A DNA stretch of 64,000 nt, taken from the NCBI GenBank assembly GCA_934091055.1, contig CAKOKN010000003.1:66854-130853 (forward strand), written 5' to 3'. Shown one piece after another: positions 1 to 9,260 of the stretch (its first letter is position 1; the number at the start of each line of letters is the position of its first letter). The translations under genes and the position numbers were made by a program. The DNA comes from an uncultured Bacilli bacterium (GTDB lineage Bacteria > Bacillota_I > Bacilli_A > RF39 > UBA660). The notes beneath the pieces were generated by a model. That model did not search any database. It saw only the letters and a program-made list of their open reading frames with translations, and was not told the DNA's origin.

Positions 1-242
1 CTATTTTAATTAAACTTAATCAAATAGGTACTGTATCAGAAACACTTGATACAATAAAACTAGCTAAAGATAATAATTATAAGACAATAATATCTCATAG
101 AAGTGGAGAGACAGAAGATAATTATATAGCTGATTTTGCAGTTGGCTTAAATATGAGACAAATAAAGACTGGATCTATGTCTAGAGGAGAGAGAATGTCT
201 AAATATAATAGATTACTTAGAATAGAGGAGAGAATTAAATGA
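1..242 (+). CDS. eno: Enolase, 3' end only
   Basis: This is the C-terminal ~79 residues of enolase, which interconverts 2-phosphoglycerate and phosphoenolpyruvate in glycolysis. Reading from base 3, the frame gives LIKLNQIGT, SHRSGETED, QIKTGS and the terminal NRLLRIEE, all hallmarks of the enolase C-terminal barrel, including the Lys of LIKLNQ and the SHRSGETED loop of the active site. The start lies upstream of the window. The stop TGA (240-242) overlaps the ATG of the next gene in an ATGA arrangement, so the lipoprotein gene is translationally linked to it. Confidence 0.96.
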   Translation, partial: ILIKLNQIGTVSETLDTIKLAKDNNYKTIISHRSGETEDNYIADFAVGLNMRQIKTGSMSRGERMSKYNRLLRIEERIK

Positions 243-697
243 AAAAGTTTTTAGTTATAATACCATTATTATTACTTGTAGGTTGTAGTAATAAAGTAGA
301 GGAAGAAAAATATGCATATTTAGAATATAAAGATAATCTACAGAAACAAGAAGAGTTTCAAGCAGATGATGAACTTGAATTTAATACTTATTTTAATATT
401 AAAAGAAAGAATGAAGAAGAAGTTGAGTATAGTATAACTATTAATAATCCAAAAGTTGATATGAATAATATAAAAGCTCTTTTAATACATGATTATAAGG
501 TAGATGATGTATTTCCTTCAGTAGGTATATTTGATAAACCTGTTAGTCTTTTAAAGGATAGTGAAGAAGAAATTCTTTTAAAGGGAAGTATTATGACTGA
601 GAAGAATATTGATGATACTAAATTTAAATTATATTTAGAGTATACTGATGATGATGGACTTGAAAATAATATTTATTATGAAGTTAATAGAGGATAA
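239..697 (+). CDS. Small lipoprotein, unknown function
   Basis: A 152-residue exported lipoprotein. Residues 1-16 form a lipoprotein signal peptide (MKKF, then a hydrophobic stretch ending in the lipobox LLVGC), so the mature protein should be lipid-anchored at Cys16 on the outer face of the membrane. The rest is acidic and beta-rich, with no family I recognise. The start codon overlaps the enolase stop, so it is probably co-transcribed with eno. A hairpin with a T-run follows within 10 bases of its stop, consistent with the end of that transcript. Confidence 0.85.
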   Translation: MKKFLVIIPLLLLVGCSNKVEEEKYAYLEYKDNLQKQEEFQADDELEFNTYFNIKRKNEEEVEYSITINNPKVDMNNIKALLIHDYKVDDVFPSVGIFDKPVSLLKDSEEEILLKGSIMTEKNIDDTKFKLYLEYTDDDGLENNIYYEVNRG

Positions 698-705
698 AAT
701 GTGAC

Positions 706-739
706 AAAAAGTATGTAACTGGTGTTATATACTTTTTTT
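706..739 (+). terminator. Intrinsic terminator after the eno-lipoprotein unit
   Basis: AAAAAGTAT pairs with ATACTTTTT across a 14-base loop, and a run of seven T follows. It lies 10 bases before the ATG of the next small gene, so it could also act as an attenuator for that gene. Confidence 0.7.
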
Positions 740-748
740 GGTGATAAA

Positions 749-928
749 ATGAAAGTTAAAGTTATTGATGAAGGGCACGAGAGTGATTTAGAGGCGGAAG
801 TTAATAAATTTATTAGTGGAAATATTGATGTTATTGATATTAAGCTATCTACTTCTTGTGCAGTATATGGAGAAGAGCAGATATATTGTTTTACTGCACT
901 TATAATGTATGAAGAAAAAGAGAGTTAG
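749..928 (+). CDS. Cse60-like sporulation peptide (DUF2758 family)
   Basis: A 59-residue protein starting MKVKVIDEGHE and containing STSCAVYGEEQIYCF. This matches my recollection of Bacillus Cse60 (DUF2758, about 60 residues), a sigma-E-controlled sporulation product of unknown biochemical role. I chose the ATG at 749, behind GGTGAT, rather than the in-frame GTG at 722, because 749 reproduces the family start and length. The gene sits directly behind a terminator hairpin and has no obvious sigma-A promoter, which would fit sporulation-specific transcription (inference). It agrees with the gerA operon at 45-48.6 kb in pointing to a spore former. Confidence 0.7.
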   Translation: MKVKVIDEGHESDLEAEVNKFISGNIDVIDIKLSTSCAVYGEEQIYCFTALIMYEEKES

Positions 929-989
929 TTTAATTTTTTCCTTTATATAAATACTAAAATATGGTATTATATATATAGGGAAGTGAAAT

Positions 990-2525
990 ATGAGAACAAA
1001 GAAAATATTTTTAAATATGATTTGTGATATATTACCATATTTACTTATAGGAGTAGTAGGTATAATAAAGATGGATGTACTTATTACTTATATAGGGGAT
1101 GTTGGTAATGGTTACTATCAAACTATTAATCAAATTATATCATATGTATTTTTAGCTCAAGCTGGCTTTTCTGATGCAGTTATTTATAGTTTATATAAAC
1201 CATTTGCAGAAAAGAATAAAGATGATATTAATGCTATATATGGAGGAGCAAGAAAGGTATTTAAAATAATAGGTTTTATAATACTTGGTATTATATGCTT
1301 AGTTACTTTAGGTTTATATTTATTCTATCACTTTGAAGAAGGATATAAAGTATCCGCACTTATTTGTTTCTTCATAATATCTACATCATACTTAATATCA
1401 TATTTTGGTAGAGGACAAACTTATATGGCAGTACTTAGTGCTGCTCAAGAAAAGTATGTCTATTCACTTATTTTTAATGGTGTAAAATTACTTTGTGATA
1501 TACTTATTGTAGTAGTTACTGTTAAATTTAGAACATTAGAAGCTATAGCTATAGTAATATTAATAATGAAGATATTAGAAGAAATTATAAATAGAATTGT
1601 AGTTAAGAAGAAGTATCCATATCTTAAAGAGATAGAAAGAAAGAATACTTCAATGGTAAAAATGACTAAGGATTTAGCTTGGACACAACTTGGTTATTTA
1701 ATATTAAATAATGTTGATGCTTTATTGTTAATGGGCTTTAATGGTCCTATAATGGTTAGTATTTATACAACATATAATTATATACTTAGATTCTTAAATG
1801 AAATTGCTTCGCGAGTCGAGTTATCTAGTGTATATTCATTTGGTAATGTCTTTGCTAAAAAAGAACAAGATAGAGTGTATTCTTTATTTAAAGAGTTCTT
1901 AATGTTATTTATTTTAATTGCTTTTAGTATGTCATTTACTTTCTTAATTGGAATAAGAGGTTTTGTATCTATATGGGTAGGTAAAGATAATTATATATTA
2001 AGTTATTTAACAATAGTATTATTTACTTCAACATTATTCTTAAATATTTTATATTACCCATTAGTAGCTCTTATTAATGCTGATGGTTTATTTAAAGACA
2101 ATAAGAAACATATCTTTATATGTGCTTTAACTAATTTAGTGTCTTCAATTATACTTATTAATTTCTTTGGTATAAAGGGTATTTTATTTGGAACATCAAT
2201 ATCATTCTTACTTAATATATTATTGAAGTCTAACTTAGTAGCTAAGAAGATACTTAAAGATATTAAATTTATTAGTGTACTTAAATATTATATTATTACA
2301 ATAGTATTATTTATAGTATTAGCTTTAGTATTAGAACCTATTGAATTATATTTCTTAAATAATAGTACAGGTTTTATTACAACAATATTAAAGCTTGGTA
2401 TAATATTTGTATTAGTTACTATGATAACTTCAGGAGCGTTATACTTTGTAAGTAATGATGCTAAGAATTTATTTAGTAGAATAATTGGATTAATAAAAAG
2501 AAAGTTAAAAGTTAAAGAAAATTAA
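990..2525 (+). CDS. Polysaccharide flippase (Wzx/MurJ-like, MATE-like fold)
   Basis: A 511-residue integral membrane protein with about 12-14 hydrophobic helices spread over its whole length, connected by short Lys-rich loops. The layout and local motifs (an N-terminal YLLIGVVG helix, GDVGNGYYQ, a mid-protein helix with NNVDALLLMGF) are typical of Wzx-type flippases, which move lipid-linked oligosaccharides across the membrane. The substrate cannot be read from the sequence, and no glycosyltransferase genes lie nearby, so an orphan flippase serving a surface polymer made elsewhere is likely. A bidirectional terminator separates it from the convergent next gene. Confidence 0.8.
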   Translation: MRTKKIFLNMICDILPYLLIGVVGIIKMDVLITYIGDVGNGYYQTINQIISYVFLAQAGFSDAVIYSLYKPFAEKNKDDINAIYGGARKVFKIIGFIILGIICLVTLGLYLFYHFEEGYKVSALICFFIISTSYLISYFGRGQTYMAVLSAAQEKYVYSLIFNGVKLLCDILIVVVTVKFRTLEAIAIVILIMKILEEIINRIVVKKKYPYLKEIERKNTSMVKMTKDLAWTQLGYLILNNVDALLLMGFNGPIMVSIYTTYNYILRFLNEIASRVELSSVYSFGNVFAKKEQDRVYSLFKEFLMLFILIAFSMSFTFLIGIRGFVSIWVGKDNYILSYLTIVLFTSTLFLNILYYPLVALINADGLFKDNKKHIFICALTNLVSSIILINFFGIKGILFGTSISFLLNILLKSNLVAKKILKDIKFISVLKYYIITIVLFIVLALVLEPIELYFLNNSTGFITTILKLGIIFVLVTMITSGALYFVSNDAKNLFSRIIGLIKRKLKVKEN

Positions 2526-2554
2526 AAAGTTAGAGAAATTTACTCTAACTTTTT
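2524..2554. terminator. Bidirectional terminator
   Basis: A perfect 12-bp stem (AAAAAGTTAGAG with CTCTAACTTTTT) and a 7-base loop lie between two convergent genes. A-runs and T-runs flank both sides, so it can stop transcription from either direction. It overlaps the 3' ends of both genes. Confidence 0.9.
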
Positions 2555-3234
2555 TCTTTATATTCTTCTATTTTATTTTTAATATCTTTAATATCAATTA
2601 TATTGATCTTAAATTTAGGGAAGGCTTTAAATATTCTACGATTAAGTATTTTACTTTCAATTACTTCTTTTATCTTATTATTAAATTCTTCAGTATTATC
2701 TTTTCTTAGCTTTTTGATAGTATTCTTTAACTTATAAGTTATTTTCATTGAAGTTATAAAGTCTATTATAAATATAGCTCCAAGAGTTATACTTAGAATA
2801 TTTAATACTTTGGTATCTATTTTATTAATTATTTCAAGTAGGAAAGGATTTATTACATAGACTAGTAGTACTCCTAGTAAACCAAATAGAAAAGCATTGG
2901 TTAAACATACTCTACCATTTATATTAAATCTTCTATTTGAATAATCCCACCATCTGGCATTAAATAGTTTTTCCATAATAAGACTTACTAAGTATTCTAC
3001 GATAGAACATACTACTACTGCTAGTAGAAATACTGTTAAGATATCTTCCTTATACTTATCTAAGTAGAAGATCATTATAATAGAGGAGTAACCATATATA
3101 GGACAATAAGGTCCTAAGAGAAAACCTCTATTAACAAACTTTTTTTCTTTAATTAATGAATTTATTACTTCCATTAGCCATCCTAGAAATGAATAAATTA
3201 AAAATAATATAAAATATAAACTTATCTTTTCCAT
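2545..3234 (-). CDS. CmpB/DUF1113 family membrane protein (putative ABC-transporter type IV)
   Basis: A 229-residue membrane protein. The N-terminal region has the DUF1113 (PF06541) pattern: FLIYSFLGWLMEV, then NRGFLLGPYCPIYGYS, and later RWWDYSNRRFNINGRVC. About five transmembrane helices are followed by a charged C-terminal tail of about 60 residues. The family is annotated as a putative ABC-transporter membrane component, but no ATPase gene is adjacent and its function is not established. The gene ends inside the shared terminator with the flippase. Confidence 0.8.
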   Translation of the reverse strand: MEKISLYFILFLIYSFLGWLMEVINSLIKEKKFVNRGFLLGPYCPIYGYSSIIMIFYLDKYKEDILTVFLLAVVVCSIVEYLVSLIMEKLFNARWWDYSNRRFNINGRVCLTNAFLFGLLGVLLVYVINPFLLEIINKIDTKVLNILSITLGAIFIIDFITSMKITYKLKNTIKKLRKDNTEEFNNKIKEVIESKILNRRIFKAFPKFKINIIDIKDIKNKIEEYKEKS

Positions 3235-3269
3235 ATTTACCTCACTATATGATTATAACAAAAAGTAAT

Positions 3270-3854
3270 TTACTTTTCAATATAAATATCTTTATTTATT
3301 TCTATATTATATTTAGATAATTTACTTAGGGTATCTTTGTCTACTAGCACTTGGTAGGTTATTTCTTTATCAAATACTTTATTAATTATTTTACTGTTTG
3401 ATAGAAGATAATTTACTTCTTTTTGATTATTATAGTCAAAAGTAACATTTATACTATATCCTTTTGTTAATTCGATAATATTATCTTTAGTAATTACTTC
3501 TCTAGCTACTTTAGCATAGGCTCTAGTAAGGGGACCTACTCCTAGTTTAACTCCTCCAAAATATCTTACTACTACTATTAATACTTGATTTAATTTATTA
3601 GAAGTTATTTGATTTAAAATGGGGTATCCTGCAGTACCAGATGGTTCTTTATCATCAGAAGATTTAATATCTTGATCTATAACATAACCGTAGCAGTAAT
3701 GAGTAGCATTTGGATATTTTAGTTTTACTTCATCAATATATTTATTTACTTCTTCTTTAGAAGTTACTCTAAATATTAGAGAAATAAATCTAGAGTTTTT
3801 TATTTTTTCTTCATATATATTATTATTTTTAATACTAAACAATGTTATCACCAA
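3270..3854 (-). CDS. yigZ: YigZ/IMPACT family protein (UPF0029)
   Basis: A 194-residue protein with the IMPACT N-terminal domain: KNSRFISLIF near the start, ATHYCYGYV, the signature DDKEPSGTAGYPIL, and VVVRYFGGVKLGVGPLTRAY. The C-terminal ~60 residues fit the DUF1949 domain that follows in bacterial YigZ/YvyE proteins. The biochemical role is not settled. The GTG at 3854 has no ribosome binding site, whereas a TTG at 3845 follows GGTGATA at suitable spacing and may be the real start. Confidence 0.88.
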   Translation of the reverse strand: MVITLFSIKNNNIYEEKIKNSRFISLIFRVTSKEEVNKYIDEVKLKYPNATHYCYGYVIDQDIKSSDDKEPSGTAGYPILNQITSNKLNQVLIVVVRYFGGVKLGVGPLTRAYAKVAREVITKDNIIELTKGYSINVTFDYNNQKEVNYLLSNSKIINKVFDKEITYQVLVDKDTLSKLSKYNIEINKDIYIEK

Positions 3855-3902
3855 GAATATTGTATCAAAAAATATAGAAAAAGAAAATAGATATTAAAAT
3901 TA

Positions 3903-3931
3903 TTGACTTATTAAATTAGAGTATTTATAAT
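3903..3931 (+). promoter_or_regulatory. Promoter of comEA-comEC
   Basis: TTGACT and TATAAT are separated by 17 bases and lie about 35 bases before the comEA start, which has GAGAGGAGG as its ribosome binding site. Confidence 0.75.
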
Positions 3932-3964
3932 AAATAATTACAAGATGGAGAAGAGAGGAGGAAG

Positions 3965-4609
3965 ATGTTAAAAAAGACAATATTTATTTTAAGTGGTATA
4001 GTAATAACACTTAGTGTAGTTATTGTTATTGTTTATAAAAATAATACTTATAGTAATGAAGAAGTAGTGGATATATTTAAAGAAGATAATGAGAAAGATG
4101 ATGAAGTAAAAGAAGAAGTTAATGATAAAAAGAAAGTAATAGTAGATATAAAGGGTAGTATTGTAAATCCTGGTGTTTATGAAGTAGATAGAACCTCTAG
4201 GGTTATGGATGTTATATCTTTAGCGGGAGGGTTACTAGAGGATGCTGATACTAGTTTAATTAATTTAGCTAAAGTAGTAAGTGATGAAATGACTATAATT
4301 ATTTATTCTAAAGAAGAAGTATCTTTAGAAAAAGATAAAGATGAATGTTTGTGTGATTGTCCTTTAATTAATAATGATGCTTGTATTAAAGAAGAAGATA
4401 CTAAGGTAGAAGAAGATAATTATGTAAACATTAATACTTGTAGTAAGGAAGAATTGATGTCTATAAATGGTATAGGAGAAGCTAAGGCTAAGGCAATTAT
4501 TGATTATAGAGAAAAGAATGGTAACTTTAATACTATAGAAGATATTAGAAATGTATCTGGTATAGGAGATGCTTTATTTGAAAAGATTAAGGCATATATT
4601 ACAGTCTAA
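3965..4609 (+). CDS. comEA: Competence protein ComEA, DNA receptor
   Basis: A 214-residue membrane-anchored DNA-binding protein of the natural transformation machinery. It has an N-terminal membrane anchor (residues ~4-24), an acidic linker, and an SLBB domain at about 58-115 (VDIKGSIVNPGVYEV, LAGGLLEDAD). A Cys-rich linker (CLCDC...NDAC) leads to a C-terminal helix-hairpin-helix pair at about 152-213 (NINTCSKEELMSINGIG, IEDIRNVSGIGDALFEKI). ComEA binds incoming double-stranded DNA outside the membrane and hands it to ComEC. The stop overlaps the comEC start region, so the two are translationally coupled. The four-plus Cys linker is unusual for ComEA. Confidence 0.93.
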   Translation: MLKKTIFILSGIVITLSVVIVIVYKNNTYSNEEVVDIFKEDNEKDDEVKEEVNDKKKVIVDIKGSIVNPGVYEVDRTSRVMDVISLAGGLLEDADTSLINLAKVVSDEMTIIIYSKEEVSLEKDKDECLCDCPLINNDACIKEEDTKVEEDNYVNINTCSKEELMSINGIGEAKAKAIIDYREKNGNFNTIEDIRNVSGIGDALFEKIKAYITV

Positions 4610-6641
4610 GTATTTATTTAAGATATTAGTAGGTATATTTTTAATATATAGTATTTTATTTACTAATTTATATACATTTAAATCTAAGTATAAGATAGAT
4701 GATAATACTTTTATAGGTATTATATATGACTATAAAATAAATGATAAAGATATTACTTTGTATATTAAAGCTAAAGAAAAGATTATTGTTAAGTATAAGA
4801 GTGATAATTTGACTTTTGGTAAGATTTCTTTAGGTGATAAGTTATTAATAAAGGGAGTGATTACTTCTATTGACAGTAGTACTATACCTAATACTTTTGA
4901 TTATAAGAAATACTTATATAGAAAGGGTATATATTATATAGTAGAAGCTAATAGTATAAATAAAATAGATAATAATAATAATTATATATACACTATAAAG
5001 AATATACTGCAAGAGAGGATTAATAAATATAAATCTTATTTATATATGAAGATATTTATACTGGGTGATAATGAATTAGATAGTGATATAAAGGATAGTT
5101 ATAGAATAAATGGAGTATCACACTTATTTAGTATATCTGGTACATATGTTAATTTTATTACTAGTATAATATATTTATATTTAGATAGAGTAACTAAAAG
5201 ACGGAATATAAAATATGTAATAGTAGATATATTTTTAGTATTATATTTATTAATTTGTTTTTCTAGTTCATTACTTAGATCTATTATTATGTATATATTG
5301 TTTAGTATTAATAATATATTTAAATTAAATATAAGAAAAATAGATATAATGCTTATTACTTTAATAGTGGGTATAATTATTAATCCATTTATTATATATG
5401 ATATAGGGTTTATTTATTCTTATATTATATCTTTCTTTTTAGTTATGTTCTCTTATAAGGTAAGAGGTAAAAATAAAATATATAGATTTATATATATTAC
5501 AGTGCTTTCTTTTTTAGTGGGGACTCCTATAACGATATATAATAGTTATGAAATTAATATATTTAGTATATTTATAAATATTATTATAGTACCAATAGTA
5601 AGTTTATTTATATTTCCTTTAACTTTTATTACTTTTATATTTCCTATATTTGATGATATTTTGTATATGAATACTGGTGGTTTGGAAAATCTTTCTCTAT
5701 ATTTATCTAATGGATCATTTAAGATCATTTTTTGTAGACCTAATATAGTGGCTATAGTTATTTATTATATAATAATTATAAATGTTTTAACCAATATATT
5801 TAAGAATAAGAAGAGGACGATAGTATTTATAGTGGTTTATTTATTATTTATGATTACTTGGAAGTGTATTCCTTATTTAGATAGTAATTTTAATGTTGTG
5901 ATGCTTGATGTTGGAGAAGGGGACTGTATATTTATTAAGGCTCCTTGGGGGATGGGGAATATACTTATAGATACTGGTAATTCTTATGAAGACTATAGTG
6001 TTATGGAAAGTAAGGTTATGCCTTATTTAAAAAGTAGAGGTGTATCTAGAATTGATTATTTGATTATTAGTCACGGAGACGCAGATCATATAGGAGGAGC
6101 TTTATCTCTAGTTAAAGACTTTAATGTTAATAATGTTATATTAAATAATGGTGATTATAGTAACTTAGAGATGGAACTTATAAGTGTATTAAAAAAGAAA
6201 AAGATATATTTTACAAGTGATGTAGATAAGATTAATATAAGAGGATGGTATATTTATTTTTTAAATAATAAACTTTTTGATAATGAAAATGATAATAGTA
6301 TTATTAATTATTTTAAGATAAATAGTTATAGTTTCTTATTTATGGGTGATAGTTCTTTTGTAGTAGAGGATTATTTATTAGAAGAATATAATTTAAAAGA
6401 TATTATTTTTTTGAAAGTAGGGCATCACGGCTCTGATACTTCTTCAAGTAGAGAGTTTATAGATAGTATTAATCCAGTAAATGCTTTAATTAGTGTTGGA
6501 AAGAATAATCGTTATGGACATCCTAAAGATAGTGTTTTAGATACTTTAAAGAATAGTAATATTTATAGAACAGACTTAGATGGTAGTATTGAGATTAAGT
6601 TTTATAAGAAGAGATATAAGATAAAGATTAGTAATTCATAA
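4578..6641 (+). CDS. comEC: DNA internalisation channel ComEC/Rec2
   Basis: About 687 residues: the membrane channel that carries single-stranded DNA into the cell during transformation. The N-terminal part has membrane helices flanking a soluble DUF4131-like domain. The central competence domain is polytopic and contains NGVSHLFSISG. The C-terminal metallo-beta-lactamase-like domain has DVGEGDC, SHGDADHIGG and VGHHGSD, so the metal-binding residues of the proposed nuclease are intact. I prefer a TTG start at 4578, because GGAG (4565-4568) lies 9 bases before it; the in-frame ATG at 4569 directly abuts that GGAG. It overlaps comEA by 32 bases. Confidence 0.92.
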   Translation: MKRLRHILQSKYLFKILVGIFLIYSILFTNLYTFKSKYKIDDNTFIGIIYDYKINDKDITLYIKAKEKIIVKYKSDNLTFGKISLGDKLLIKGVITSIDSSTIPNTFDYKKYLYRKGIYYIVEANSINKIDNNNNYIYTIKNILQERINKYKSYLYMKIFILGDNELDSDIKDSYRINGVSHLFSISGTYVNFITSIIYLYLDRVTKRRNIKYVIVDIFLVLYLLICFSSSLLRSIIMYILFSINNIFKLNIRKIDIMLITLIVGIIINPFIIYDIGFIYSYIISFFLVMFSYKVRGKNKIYRFIYITVLSFLVGTPITIYNSYEINIFSIFINIIIVPIVSLFIFPLTFITFIFPIFDDILYMNTGGLENLSLYLSNGSFKIIFCRPNIVAIVIYYIIIINVLTNIFKNKKRTIVFIVVYLLFMITWKCIPYLDSNFNVVMLDVGEGDCIFIKAPWGMGNILIDTGNSYEDYSVMESKVMPYLKSRGVSRIDYLIISHGDADHIGGALSLVKDFNVNNVILNNGDYSNLEMELISVLKKKKIYFTSDVDKINIRGWYIYFLNNKLFDNENDNSIINYFKINSYSFLFMGDSSFVVEDYLLEEYNLKDIIFLKVGHHGSDTSSSREFIDSINPVNALISVGKNNRYGHPKDSVLDTLKNSNIYRTDLDGSIEIKFYKKRYKIKISNS

Positions 6642-6656
6642 GAGAGGAGTATTTAA

Positions 6657-6932
6657 ATGAATGAAATAAAAGAATATACTAAAAAGATGTTTGAGGACAT
6701 TAAATATATAGATGAAAATGGTAGTGAATACTGGTTTGCAAGAGAGTTACAGGAAGCACTACAATATACTGAATGGAGAAAATTTAAAGGCGTGATTGAT
6801 AAAGCAAAAATTGCTTGTGAGTCAAGTGGTTATAAGGCTTTAGAACATTTTGGCGGCGTCGACAAAACATTAAATATGCCAAATGGTGGTGTAAAAAATA
6901 TTATTGATTACAAGTTATCAAGATATGCCTGA
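6657..6932 (+). pseudogene. dinD: Truncated DinD (DNA damage-inducible protein D)
   Basis: A 91-codon fragment. It starts behind AGAGAGGAG and carries the BRO-N-type N-terminal domain typical of DinD: EYWFARELQEAL, EWRKFKGVIDKAKIACE and the ending IDYKLSRYA. In intact homologues this is followed by CYLIAQNGD and the rest of a ~280-residue protein; here the frame hits TGA right after RYA. No continuation appears in the next 200 bases, so the 3' two thirds were lost by deletion or replacement. It may still produce a short BRO-N protein. It follows comEC by 15 bases. Confidence 0.75.
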
Positions 6933-7049
6933 AATTAAGATTTTGATATCAATTAATTAATATATTATTTAGATAAATATTGGAACTCTTTTATATATAT
7001 TTGCATAATATATAGTGTCATAAGTATTACTTATGTTTATATATAGAGA

Positions 7050-7075
7050 TGGTCTCCTTTTAGGGAGACTATTTT
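7050..7075 (+). terminator. Intrinsic terminator before topA
   Basis: TGGTCTCC pairs with GGAGACTA and is followed by TTTTAG. A second small inverted repeat (CATAAGT/ACTTATG, 7019-7035) lies just upstream. Together they end the comE-dinD unit. Confidence 0.6.
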
Positions 7076-7105
7076 AGTTAAATAGATGTTTATTAGAAAA
7101 AGTAC

Positions 7106-7135
7106 TTGCAATTTTACTTAGGAATAGTATATAAT
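7106..7135 (+). promoter_or_regulatory. Promoter of topA
   Basis: TTGCAA and TATAAT are 18 bases apart and lie about 20 bases before the topA start. AGAAAGGAAC is the ribosome binding region. Confidence 0.65.
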
Positions 7136-7155
7136 GTTACAGAAAGGAACTGATT

Positions 7156-9186
7156 ATGGCAAAGAATTTAGTAATAGTGGAATCTCCACATAAAAGTAAA
7201 ACTATTGAAAATTATTTGGGGAAAGATTATAAAGTTGTCTCTTCTTTGGGACATATTAGAGATTTAGCTACATCAGGCAAATATGGCTTTGGTGTTGATA
7301 TAGATAATGGTTTTAAACCAGATTATAAAATAATTAAGGGTAAAAATAAATTAGTAAAAGAGTTAAAGAAAGATATAAAAGATTCTGATTTTGTGTATCT
7401 TGCTACCGACCCTGACCGTGAGGGAGAGGCTATTAGTTGGCATTTATATGATACTTTAGGTCTAAATGATAATAATTATAAGAGAATAGTCTTTAATGAA
7501 ATAACTAAGGGAGCTGTTTTAGATTCTTTTAATAAAGCTAGAAAGATAGATGATAATTTAGTTAAATCACAAGAAGCTAGAAGAATATTAGATAGAATAA
7601 TTGGATTTAGACTTAGTAAGCTTATGCAATCAAAGACTGGGGGTAAGTCTGCGGGTAGAGTGCAGTCTGTTGCTTTAAAGTTAATAGTAGATAGAGAAAG
7701 AGAAATAGAAGCATTTGTTCCTGAAGATTATTATGAGATAGAAGCTATGTTTCAAGACTTTACTGCGAAGCTTGATTCTTTTGGTGATAATAAATTAGAG
7801 ATAAAAACAGAAGAAGAAGCTAAGAGTATTTTAGATAAATTATCTAATACATTTAAGATTGAAAAAGTAGATAAGAAAGAGAAAGCTAAGAAGAGTAAGG
7901 CCCCTTTTATTACTAGTACTCTTCAGCAAGAGGCTTCTACTAAACTTGGATTTACTTCGAAGAAGACAATGATGATAGCACAGAAGTTATATGAGGGTGT
8001 TAGTTTAAAAGATGAGACTGTTGGTTTGATTTCTTATATGAGAACAGATTCTATTAGATTATCTGAGGAGTTTACTGGGGCTACTTATTCTTATATAAAA
8101 GATAAGTTTGGTAGTGAATATGTTGGTTATGTTAAGAAGAGCAAGAAGACAGAGAATGTACAGGATGCACATGAAGCTATTAGACCGACATCTATTTATA
8201 GAGAACCTGATATGGTAAAGGAATACTTAACTAATGATGAGTATAAGTTATATAGACTTATTTATTATAGAGCACTTGCATCACTTATGAAAGATGCTAA
8301 AGTGGAAGCTACTTTGGTTATTCTTGATAATAATAATTATAAATTTAAAGTTAATGGTCAAGTAGTTATCTTTGATGGTTATTTGAAGATTTATAATGAT
8401 TATGAGTCTTCTCTTGATGTTGTACTTCCTGATTTTGATAAATATAATGGTAGTATTTTATCCGATGATATTGAGTATACTAAACATACTACTAAACCTC
8501 CTAGTAGGTATACTGAGAGTAAGCTTATAAAAGAAATGGAAGAACTTGGTATAGGAAGACCTTCTACTTATGCTAAGACTATTGATACTATTGAGGAGAG
8601 AGGTTATGTTAAAGTAGAGGATAAAAAATTTGTGCCTACTGAAGTTGGAATAGAGACTACTGATAAGTTACAAGAATTCTTTAAAGATATTATTAATGTA
8701 GAGTATACAAGGATGATGGAAGATGATCTTGATAAGATAGCAGAAGGGGACTTAGAGTGGAATAAGTTACTTGAGTTATTTTATAAAGATTTTGAACCTA
8801 AAGTAGAAGTGGCATTTAAGGAGATGGAGAAGAAGGCTCCAGTTGCTACTGGAGAGAAGTGCCCTAATTGTGGGGCTGATTTGGTTATAAAGCAAAGTAA
8901 ATATGGTAAGTTTGTGGCTTGTTCTAATTATCCTACTTGTAAATATATAAAACAAAATGAAGAAAAGAAAGAAATTAAAGAGATAATGGATTGTCCACAT
9001 TGCGATGGTAAAATAATAGAGAGAAAGACGAAGAGGGGTAAAGTATTTTATGGCTGCTCTAACTTTCCTAAGTGTAAATTTGCGAGTTGGGATTTACCAA
9101 TTTCAGAAAAGTGTCCTAAGTGTAATGGAACATTAGTGGAAAAGAAAGATAAGATTAAGTGTATGGATTGTGATTACGAAAGATAG
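7156..9186 (+). CDS. topA: DNA topoisomerase I
   Basis: A 676-residue type IA topoisomerase that relaxes negative supercoils. The Toprim domain is N-terminal (LVIVESPHKSKT, then the acidic triad ATDPDREGEA). The breakage-reunion domain carries the catalytic Tyr in GLISYMRTDS and the family motifs QEARRILDRIIGF and GIGRPSTYA. The C-terminus holds three zinc ribbons: CPNCGADL with CSNYPTC, CPHCDGKI with CSNFPKC, and CPKCNGTL with CMDC; all Cys pairs are intact. Length and domain order match Firmicute TopA. Confidence 0.97.
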   Translation: MAKNLVIVESPHKSKTIENYLGKDYKVVSSLGHIRDLATSGKYGFGVDIDNGFKPDYKIIKGKNKLVKELKKDIKDSDFVYLATDPDREGEAISWHLYDTLGLNDNNYKRIVFNEITKGAVLDSFNKARKIDDNLVKSQEARRILDRIIGFRLSKLMQSKTGGKSAGRVQSVALKLIVDREREIEAFVPEDYYEIEAMFQDFTAKLDSFGDNKLEIKTEEEAKSILDKLSNTFKIEKVDKKEKAKKSKAPFITSTLQQEASTKLGFTSKKTMMIAQKLYEGVSLKDETVGLISYMRTDSIRLSEEFTGATYSYIKDKFGSEYVGYVKKSKKTENVQDAHEAIRPTSIYREPDMVKEYLTNDEYKLYRLIYYRALASLMKDAKVEATLVILDNNNYKFKVNGQVVIFDGYLKIYNDYESSLDVVLPDFDKYNGSILSDDIEYTKHTTKPPSRYTESKLIKEMEELGIGRPSTYAKTIDTIEERGYVKVEDKKFVPTEVGIETTDKLQEFFKDIINVEYTRMMEDDLDKIAEGDLEWNKLLELFYKDFEPKVEVAFKEMEKKAPVATGEKCPNCGADLVIKQSKYGKFVACSNYPTCKYIKQNEEKKEIKEIMDCPHCDGKIIERKTKRGKVFYGCSNFPKCKFASWDLPISEKCPKCNGTLVEKKDKIKCMDCDYER

Positions 9187-9260
9187 TAGAAATACTATTT
9201 TTCTTTTGTTGCAATTTGGTACTTTATATGATAAAATAAATTTATGTTATGGGAGATATT

